12,945 bases of DNA, taken from assembly GCA_020627605.1 (NCBI GenBank), contig JAHDGO010000014.1, forward strand, positions 1 through 12,945, written 5' to 3'. A program made the translations under genes and the position numbers. This stretch comes from Yoonia sp. Its GTDB lineage: Bacteria > Pseudomonadota > Alphaproteobacteria > Rhodobacterales > Rhodobacteraceae. Positions 7,714 through 12,945 of the stretch are shown piece by piece (position 1 is the first letter of the stretch; the number at the start of each line of letters is the position of its first letter). Under the pieces are notes generated by a model. That model did no database searches. It saw only the letters and a list, made by a program, of their open reading frames with translations, and was not told where the DNA came from.

Positions 7714-8625
7714 ATGTCGCTTGCCCGCGCCAATCGTTTGACACCCTGGCTGTTTCTCGGCCCTGCCGCTGTCATTATGGCCATCGCGCTGCTGTACCCC
7801 TTGGGGTACATGGTCTGGGGTTCGTTTCGCGACTGGGACCCAAGCCAGACCATCGGTGAGGCGGAATTTGTTGGCCTCAAGAACTACATCACGCTCTGGA
7901 ACGACCCCAACTTTCGCGAAAGTCTTGGTGTCACGCTGAAATTTGCGTTCTTCTGCGTTTCTATCGAGATGGTCATCGGCGTCGGGCTTGCCCTGCTGCT
8001 CGACCGCAACATACGCGGCATGTCGTTGCTGCGGACCATGTTCATTTTGCCGATGATGATCGCCCCCGTCGTTGTGGGCCTGATGTGGCGCTATATGTAT
8101 CACCCGACGGTCGGCACCTTTAACCGGTTCCTGGAAAGTGTTGGCCTGCCCGATGTGGATTGGCTGGGACAGCACGCGCTGACCAGCGTCATCATTGCCG
8201 ACATCTGGCAGTGGACCCCTTTCATTTTCATTCTGTCGCTTGCCGCACTGCAATCATTGCCGCGATCTGCGCTGGAGGCTGCGCGCATTGATGGGGCGAC
8301 CCCATGGCAGCAAATCTGGCATATCAAGCTGCCGCTGATGATGCCGGTCCTGATCGTCACATGCCTGCTGCGCCTGATTGACGCGTTCAAGGTGCTCGAG
8401 GTGATCCTTGTCCTGACCGAAGGCGGCCCCGGCCTTTCGACTGAAATCCTCGCCCTGCGCATTTCGCGCACTGCGACCGAATTCAGAGAGCTTGGCGTTG
8501 CCGCCGCCATGTCAAATTACCTGCTGATGCTATTGCTCTTGCTGACCGTCGCCATGTTTGCCTTCACCAGATGGCAAGAGGTCCGCGCTGCACGCATCCG
8601 CCAAGCCGCCGAGACTGACCAATGA
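7714..8625 (+). CDS. Sugar ABC transporter permease 1 (MalF/UgpA type)
   Basis: This 303-residue inner membrane protein is one half of the translocation channel. About six hydrophobic segments are visible, starting with WLFLGPAAVIMAIALLYPLG. The EAA loop that docks on the ATPase is EAARIDGATPWQQIWHIKLP at residues 188-207, with the expected E-A-A and D-G residues. GGAG lies 8 nt before the ATG. A 100-nt gap carrying a stem-loop separates it from the binding protein gene. Its stop codon overlaps the next start by 4 nt (ATGA), so the two permeases are translationally coupled. Length and loop sizes are ordinary, in contrast to the next gene. Confidence 0.94.
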   Translation: MSLARANRLTPWLFLGPAAVIMAIALLYPLGYMVWGSFRDWDPSQTIGEAEFVGLKNYITLWNDPNFRESLGVTLKFAFFCVSIEMVIGVGLALLLDRNIRGMSLLRTMFILPMMIAPVVVGLMWRYMYHPTVGTFNRFLESVGLPDVDWLGQHALTSVIIADIWQWTPFIFILSLAALQSLPRSALEAARIDGATPWQQIWHIKLPLMMPVLIVTCLLRLIDAFKVLEVILVLTEGGPGLSTEILALRISRTATEFRELGVAAAMSNYLLMLLLLLTVAMFAFTRWQEVRAARIRQAAETDQ

Positions 8626-9557
8626 ACCAGCCCTACGACAAGCAGAACCCCGCCTTCTACGCGCTTCTTGCGGCACTCGCCTTCATGGCGGTCGGTCCGG
8701 TCGCGCTGATGTTCATCAACAGTTTCAAACTGGACGTGGATATCATTTCAGGCACCTCCGGGCTGCTGTTCCTGCCGACGATCCAAAACTACGAAACCGC
8801 ACTTTGCGACGTGCTCTGGTATGAGCCGGACCATATTGATTTCTGTTCGCTGAAATTTGGCGGGGCCTTCATCAATTCGCTGATCATCGCGCTGGTCTCC
8901 ACGGTCCTGACGCTCGTGATCGGGTGCATGGCCGCTTACGCACTTGTGCGGTTCCGCTTTATGGGCCGCGATACAGTGTCACTGACGACGCTGATGGTGC
9001 GGATGGTACCCCCTGCGGTGCTGTTGGTGCCTGTGTTTGGTCTGTGGAACAACGAATTCTGTCTGGACCGCGATGGATTTATCGGCGGGCTGATCCGCGA
9101 TACCTTTGGCGGGCGCGGTGATGTCTGCCTTGCTGGCACACACTCAGGCATCATCCTTGTCTATGTCGCCATGAACCTGCCCTTCGTGATCTGGATCTTG
9201 CAAAGCTTTATCGTGCAGGTCCCAAGGTCGTTGGAAGAGGCCGCGCGCGTCGACGGCGCCGGACCATTTCAGGTCTTTTTCCTTGTGGTCCTGCCACTGA
9301 TCAAACCGGGCCTTGCGGCCGCCGCGATCTTTACCTTCCGCATTGCATGGAACGAATACCTGCTGGCATCCGCTCTCAGCGACCGCAACACAAAGACTGT
9401 TCCGATCCTGATCGTGAACAACATGTCCGAGTTCAACGTGGAGTGGGGCGTGATCATGGCCACCGGCATGTTGCTGGCGATACCACCCATCATCTTCACA
9501 TTGCTTGCCAGTCGCCAGATCATCACCGGCATGACCGCAGGGGCCGTGAAGGGCTGA
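8622..9557 (+). CDS. Sugar ABC transporter permease 2 (MalG/UgpE type) with enlarged cysteine-bearing periplasmic loops
   Basis: This 311-residue protein is the second half of the importer channel and pairs with the preceding permease. It shows about six membrane segments, the RMVPPAVLLVPVFGLW third helix typical of MalG-like proteins, and the EAA loop EEAARVDGAGPFQVFF at residues 205-220. Two loops predicted to face the periplasm are longer than in the MalG-type sequences I know. The first, before helix 2, carries C62 and C75. The second, between helices 3 and 4 (about 143-175), carries C147 and C169. C102 lies within a helix. The extra loops could form disulfides or contact the binding protein; this is inference. 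It overlaps the upstream gene by 4 nt and the next gene by 1 nt (TGATG). Confidence 0.93.
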   Translation: MNQPYDKQNPAFYALLAALAFMAVGPVALMFINSFKLDVDIISGTSGLLFLPTIQNYETALCDVLWYEPDHIDFCSLKFGGAFINSLIIALVSTVLTLVIGCMAAYALVRFRFMGRDTVSLTTLMVRMVPPAVLLVPVFGLWNNEFCLDRDGFIGGLIRDTFGGRGDVCLAGTHSGIILVYVAMNLPFVIWILQSFIVQVPRSLEEAARVDGAGPFQVFFLVVLPLIKPGLAAAAIFTFRIAWNEYLLASALSDRNTKTVPILIVNNMSEFNVEWGVIMATGMLLAIPPIIFTLLASRQIITGMTAGAVKG

Positions 9558-10267
9558 TGGAGTGGCTCCTCGCCCCCATCGACCCGTCACGCGCGCATGA
9601 GGTCGGATTTGCCGTTTCATGGCATGCACGGGTGATGGTCCTGGCCTGGGTCATTCTTGCGCCACTTGCAGTCATCGTTGCCAGATATTTCAAGGTGCTG
9701 CCTAAACAGGATTGGCCACAGGTGCTTGATAGTCAGGTCTGGTGGCGCAGCCACTGGATGGGCCACAGCTGCGTTGTTGTGCTGAGCATCTTTGGCCTTG
9801 GGGTCATTCTTAGCACCGGGCGGGCCACAAACCTGCACAGTCTGCTGGGTTATGGTGTGCTGTTGCTGATGGGTATCCAAGTCGTCTTTGGCATCCTGCG
9901 CGGCAGCAAGGGCGGACCTACGGCACCGGCGCGCGATGGCAGCCTGCGCGGCGATCACTACGACATGACCCTTTGGCGCGTCATCTTCGAATGGGTGCAT
10001 AAGGTGGTTGGCTACGTAACATTGGTCCTTGCCGCTGTCGTCACCAGCCTGGGCCTATGGACCGCGAATGCGCCGCGCTGGATGTGGTTGGCTATCTTGT
10101 TCTGGTACGTTGCTATCCTTTTGCTTGCCGTGATCCTGCAAAGACAGGGGCGCGCCGTCGATACGTATCAGGCCATCTGGGGCCCGGATCCGCAGCATCC
10201 GGGCAATCAACGCAAGCCGATTGGTTGGGGCATCCGTCGCCGTGATACCCGCCAGCCTGGTGAATGA
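9557..10267 (+). CDS. Cytochrome b561-like membrane protein, probable diheme transmembrane electron carrier
   Basis: This 236-residue membrane protein resembles the b561 / ferric reductase transmembrane family, including the kind found next to DOMON domains in other organisms. These proteins pass electrons across a membrane through two b hemes held by paired histidines. Candidate ligands lie in or near helix ends: H23 (SWHARVMVLAW), H66 or H70 (RSHWMGHS), H94 (NLHSLLGYG) and H148 (WVHKVVGY). About five hydrophobic segments are visible, then a polar tail rich in arginine and proline. The chosen start at 9557 overlaps the permease stop by one base, and its end overlaps the in-frame upstream ATG of the lactonase frame, so it is clearly an operon member. 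A longer upstream frame exists but runs through the permease gene. No DOMON or other periplasmic partner is encoded here. Its electron donor and acceptor are unknown. Confidence 0.8.
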   Translation: MEWLLAPIDPSRAHEVGFAVSWHARVMVLAWVILAPLAVIVARYFKVLPKQDWPQVLDSQVWWRSHWMGHSCVVVLSIFGLGVILSTGRATNLHSLLGYGVLLLMGIQVVFGILRGSKGGPTAPARDGSLRGDHYDMTLWRVIFEWVHKVVGYVTLVLAAVVTSLGLWTANAPRWMWLAILFWYVAILLLAVILQRQGRAVDTYQAIWGPDPQHPGNQRKPIGWGIRRRDTRQPGE

Positions 10268-10270
10268 ATG

Positions 10271-10277
10271 AGGGGGG
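10271..10277 (+). promoter_or_regulatory. Shine-Dalgarno that sets the lactonase start
   Basis: A G-rich AGGGGGG lies 7 nt before the ATG at 10285. The alternative ATG at 10264 would overlap the b561 stop by 4 nt and add seven residues (MNEGGSR), but it would place this site inside the gene. 10285 is preferred, though coupling through 10264 cannot be excluded. Confidence 0.5.
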
Positions 10278-10284
10278 CAGCAGG

Positions 10285-11208
10285 ATGTATGGCGTGATCG
10301 AAGGAACCGGGTTTGAAGTTATCGCCCCCGCCTTTGCGGACTGTTTTGTCGGCCATGCACGGGTGGAGCGTTTGTGGACTGGCGCGCGATGGTCAGAGGG
10401 ACCAGTATGGCACGCCGCTGGCCGTTATCTGCTCTGGTCCGATATCCCCAATAACCGGATATTGCGCTGGGATGATTCCGATGGTCATGTGTCGACCTTT
10501 CGGCAACCGTCGCAAAACGCGAACGGCCAGACGGTTGACCGGCAGGGGCGTCTGATCACTTGCGAGCATCTGACCCGCCGTGTCACCCGCACCGAATTCG
10601 ACGGATCCATCACTGTTATTGCAGACAGGTTTCAAGGTAAGCGCCTGAATTCTCCTAATGATGTGGTGGTCAAATCAGATGGTTCGATCTGGTTTACCGA
10701 CCCCAGCTATGGCATCCTTATGGACTATGAAGGAGAGCGCGCAGTGCCAGAACAGGACGGCTGTCATGTCTACCGTGTTGCAGCGGACGGCACGATGACA
10801 CAGGTGACGCAGGACTATCTGAAACCAAACGGGCTGGCATTTTCACCTGACGAAAGTCTGCTTTATATCGCAGACACTGGCGTCACCCACCATAATGACG
10901 GGCCGCAGCATATTCGCCGCCACACCGTCAATGCCGATGGCACCCTTTCGGGGGGGGAGGTCCTTGCAACCTGCACCGAAGGATTGTTTGACGGGTTCAG
11001 GGTCGATACTGCGGGCCGGATCTGGAGTTCTGCCGCCGACGGGGTCCATTGCCTGTCGCCTGAGGGAGAATTGATCGGCAAGGTCCACATTCCGGAAATC
11101 GTCGGGAACCTCTGTTTCGGCGGCGCCAAGCTGAACCGTCTGTTCATCTGCGGCACTACCTCGCTTTATGCGGTCTACCTTAACGTCAACGGCATTTCAC
11201 CGGTCTGA
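10285..11208 (+). CDS. SMP-30/gluconolactonase family lactonase
   Basis: This 307-residue six-bladed beta-propeller enzyme is expected to hydrolyse a sugar lactone such as gluconolactone to the aldonate with a divalent metal ion. Metal ligands expected for the family are visible: E38 in the SEGPVW motif, N182 in PNGLAF and D236 in DGFRVD. The substrate-side motif NSPND is at residues 122-126. Repeated propeller-blade motifs such as GRLITCEH, GSIWFTDPSYG and ESLLYIADT run through the protein. There is no signal peptide, so it should act in the cytoplasm. It is the last gene of the operon and runs tail-to-tail with gnd, 18 nt away. With a GntR-like repressor and gnd it makes an aldonate route likely. 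The dehydrogenase that would make the lactone is not in the window. Confidence 0.92.
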   Translation: MYGVIEGTGFEVIAPAFADCFVGHARVERLWTGARWSEGPVWHAAGRYLLWSDIPNNRILRWDDSDGHVSTFRQPSQNANGQTVDRQGRLITCEHLTRRVTRTEFDGSITVIADRFQGKRLNSPNDVVVKSDGSIWFTDPSYGILMDYEGERAVPEQDGCHVYRVAADGTMTQVTQDYLKPNGLAFSPDESLLYIADTGVTHHNDGPQHIRRHTVNADGTLSGGEVLATCTEGLFDGFRVDTAGRIWSSAADGVHCLSPEGELIGKVHIPEIVGNLCFGGAKLNRLFICGTTSLYAVYLNVNGISPV

Positions 11209-11226
11209 CGCGGCGCGGCACCTCCC

Positions 11227-12651
11227 TTATTCACTCAGGTGCTGGTTCAGCCAAGGGCCGTGATACCCCGTGCCCGCCCGGTCGGTCCTGGCAAAACCAT
11301 GCGCGCCGAAGAAGTCACGCTGACCCTGAATCATGTTGGCGGTGCCACGCGCTTGCGTCAAAGTATCAAAGTAGGTCAGTGCCGCCGCCATCGCCGGTAC
11401 AGGTAGGGCAGCGCCAACAGCGGCACCGACCACCTGGCGCAGGGCAGGCAGTTTTCCGGCAATCAAGTCCGCAAAATACGGCGTGAAAATCAGATTGTCC
11501 GGTGCTGTGGCAAGTGCGGTTGCCATGTTATCCAACATCGCGGATCGAATGATGCAGCCCGCCCGCCAGACCTGCGCAATCGCCGGCATGGGCAAATCCC
11601 ATCCATGTTCTCTGGCCGCTTTGACCAGCAGATCAAAGCCTTGCGCATAGCACAGGATTTTCCCGGCGATCAGCGCGTCTCTTAAGGTGTTCTCTCCCAA
11701 GGAGATTGGGGTAGACTCAGCGTTTTCTCGCCTGAATAGGGCCTCACCTGCGCGCCGCAGGGCAGGGTTGGAAGACAGGTTGCGCGCAGCCACTGCAGCC
11801 TCGATCACGGACACCGGTGCACCCAGCATCTGTGCTTCGATCGCCGTCCAGCGACCCGTGCCCTTCTGGCCTGCGCTGTCCTGAATGATGTCCAGCATCG
11901 GCTGGCCTGTCTCCGGGTCTGTTGCTTCGGCGACCTTGCCAGATATCTCGATCAGATAGCTTTGCAGCAGCCCGCCATTCCAGCGGTCAAAGACGTCGGC
12001 CACTGCGGCCGGGCGCATGTGCAACCCGTCGCGCATGATGCCAAAGGATTCCGCTATCAGCTGCATATCGGCGTATTCGATCCCGTTGTGGACCGTCTTG
12101 ACGAAGTGACCCGCACCGCCCTCACCCATCCAGGTCGCGCAGGGCTGACCTTCGTATTTGGCGGCGATGGCCGACAGCATAGGCGCGACCCTGTCCCATG
12201 CCGGACGCGGCCCACCACCCATGATGGACGGCCCAAACCGCGCACCTTCTGCGCCGCCTGACACCCCAATCCCAAGAAAGGGAAAACCCGCCTTGCGGGC
12301 CTCAACAGCGCGCCTGGCAGAGTCGTGAAAATTCGCATTACCAGCGTCGATGATCAGATCATCTGCCTCCAGCAGCGGGCGCAATGCTGCAATCTGGTCG
12401 TCCACGGCTTGCCCTGCGGGCACCATCAGAATGATATTGCGCGGCGGCTTGAGGGCGGCCACCAGATCAGCCAGCGACGGGCAGGGCGTCAACCGATGCG
12501 CCAGATCGCCTGCCTCCTCCAGAAATTCACCGATCCGCGCTGTTGTCCGGTTGTGGACCGCCACCCGAAATCCGTTGTCCGCGATGTTTAAGGCGAGCAT
12601 GGCCCCCATCGTGCCCAGCCCGATCAAACCGAAATCCGCCTCAGATGCCAT
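11227..12651 (-). CDS. gnd: 6-phosphogluconate dehydrogenase (decarboxylating)
   Basis: This 474-residue enzyme converts 6-phosphogluconate plus NADP+ to ribulose 5-phosphate, CO2 and NADPH in the pentose phosphate pathway. It is the long (E. coli / animal) form by length. Visible features are the Rossmann motif GLGTMG at residues 11-16, N34-R35-T36 as expected for NADP+ use, N105 in IDAGNANF, the SGG at 131-133, and the family signature GHFVKTVHNGIEYADMQ with catalytic K185 and E192. Also visible are GCIIRSAMLD and the C-terminal QRDFFGAHGFARTD tail. The ATG at 12651 is chosen over an upstream TTG because AAGGA (12658-12662) lies 6 nt before it. A GntR-like palindrome sits about 30 nt upstream of the start. 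Tail-to-tail with the lactonase gene, it probably serves the same sugar-acid route. Confidence 0.96.
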   Translation of the reverse strand: MASEADFGLIGLGTMGAMLALNIADNGFRVAVHNRTTARIGEFLEEAGDLAHRLTPCPSLADLVAALKPPRNIILMVPAGQAVDDQIAALRPLLEADDLIIDAGNANFHDSARRAVEARKAGFPFLGIGVSGGAEGARFGPSIMGGGPRPAWDRVAPMLSAIAAKYEGQPCATWMGEGGAGHFVKTVHNGIEYADMQLIAESFGIMRDGLHMRPAAVADVFDRWNGGLLQSYLIEISGKVAEATDPETGQPMLDIIQDSAGQKGTGRWTAIEAQMLGAPVSVIEAAVAARNLSSNPALRRAGEALFRRENAESTPISLGENTLRDALIAGKILCYAQGFDLLVKAAREHGWDLPMPAIAQVWRAGCIIRSAMLDNMATALATAPDNLIFTPYFADLIAGKLPALRQVVGAAVGAALPVPAMAAALTYFDTLTQARGTANMIQGQRDFFGAHGFARTDRAGTGYHGPWLNQHLSE

Positions 12652-12657
12652 GGGGTG

Positions 12658-12667
12658 TCCTTTCCTC
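12658..12667 (-). promoter_or_regulatory. gnd: Ribosome binding site of gnd
   Basis: Read on the minus strand this is GAGGAAAGGA. Its AAGGA end lies 6 nt before the ATG at 12651, which supports that start over the in-frame TTG at 12669. Confidence 0.55.
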
Positions 12668-12679
12668 AATCTTCACACT

Positions 12680-12695
12680 ATGGTATCGGTAACAT
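12680..12695 (+). promoter_or_regulatory. GntR-like operator shared by gnd and the divergent glcG-like gene
   Basis: ATGGTATCGGTAACAT is a 16-bp palindrome with two mismatched pairs, of the same type as the sites before the ABC operon. It lies 28 nt from the gnd start codon (minus strand) and 25 nt from the glcG-like start codon (plus strand), so a single bound repressor could cover both promoters. Confidence 0.72.
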
Positions 12696-12720
12696 ATTGA
12701 GTCAATGAAAGGAACTCCGA

Positions 12721-12945
12721 ATGGCAGCGTTTGTTGAAAAATGTCTTAGTCTCAGCCACTTGGCAGTGCTGAAGATGCTTGAGGCAAGCGTCGGGAAAGC
12801 CTCTGAGATCGGGCAACCACAATGCATCGTTATTGTGGACGCCAGCGGCGAACCTCTGGGCGAAATCCGCATGTCCGGCGCAAAGTATCTCAGCCGGAAA
12901 AGCGCCCGAGCCAAGGCGCGCACGGCTGCCTCTATCGGGGCGCCG
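12721..12945 (+). CDS. GlcG/HbpS-type (DUF336) putative heme-binding protein, 5' part
   Basis: The first 75 codons of this gene are inside the window and the frame is still open at the end. AAAGGA at 12708-12713 precedes the ATG by 7 nt. The protein begins directly with the family's usual opening: a helix (LAVLKMLEASVGKASEIG), then a strand and turn (CIVIVDASGEPLGEIRM), then GAKYLSRKSARAKARTAAS. This matches GlcG/HbpS proteins, some of which bind or degrade heme. There is no signal peptide, so it should be cytoplasmic. It faces away from gnd across a 69-nt gap that holds one operator. The C-terminal half, where specificity might show, is missing. A minus-strand frame over the same bases is a shadow. 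Confidence 0.82.
   Translation, partial: MAAFVEKCLSLSHLAVLKMLEASVGKASEIGQPQCIVIVDASGEPLGEIRMSGAKYLSRKSARAKARTAASIGAP

Noticed and set aside
7678..8253. Minus-strand frame of 191 codons opposite permease 1
   Set aside because: Its composition (glutamine- and arginine-rich, no domain) is typical of an antisense shadow over a membrane protein gene.
9347..9556. N-terminal extension of the b561-like protein into the permease gene
   Set aside because: It would overlap the permease by 210 nt, and the protein's own membrane domain begins right after the ATG at 9557.
12702..12923. Minus-strand frame of 73 codons near the window end
   Set aside because: It is a shadow of the glcG-like gene, which has a good start, ribosome binding site and recognisable family sequence on the + strand.

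Overview
The window looks like a chromosomal segment of an alphaproteobacterium, most likely the Rhodobacteraceae (roseobacter group). This is inferred from the GC-rich coding style, a fused TAXI-type TRAP permease, an M10/RTX secreted metallopeptidase with cadherin-like C-terminal domains, and the general look of the sugar ABC operon. No rRNA, tRNA, CRISPR array, insertion sequence or integrase was seen.

Layout. (1) 2-1054: 3' part of a fused TRAP transporter permease, followed by a GC-rich hairpin. (2) 1279-3705: an 808-residue serralysin-like M10 peptidase with a short RTX block and two near-identical C-terminal repeats; it stands alone, with no type I secretion genes in view. (3) 3706-4049: a gene-free stretch with hairpins and, at its end, an operator-like palindrome. 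(4) 4050-5108: a LacI-type repressor resembling gluconate repressors. (5) 5184-11208: a tightly packed operon on the + strand: ABC ATPase, periplasmic binding protein, two membrane permeases, a cytochrome b561-like diheme membrane protein and an SMP-30/gluconolactonase. The last four genes are joined by 4-nt or 1-nt overlaps or lie a few bases apart. (6) 12651-11227 (- strand): 6-phosphogluconate dehydrogenase (gnd), convergent with the operon. (7) 12721 to the window end: the start of a GlcG/HbpS-type (DUF336) protein, divergent from gnd.

How it fits together. A 16-bp palindrome with an ACCGGT-type core occurs once before the repressor gene, twice before the ABC operon as a perfect 14-bp inverted repeat, and once in the gnd/glcG-like divergent promoter. 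It closely resembles the E. coli GntR operator as I remember it. The repressor's recognition helix and effector domain also resemble E. coli GntR. The simplest reading is one local regulon for uptake of a sugar or sugar-acid precursor, hydrolysis of its lactone, and entry of the aldonate into the pentose phosphate pathway through Gnd. The dehydrogenase and kinase needed to complete that route are not in the window.

The most unusual parts are the b561-like electron-transfer protein embedded in the sugar operon, four cysteines in enlarged periplasmic loops of the second permease, and a putative heme-binding protein under the same operator as gnd.
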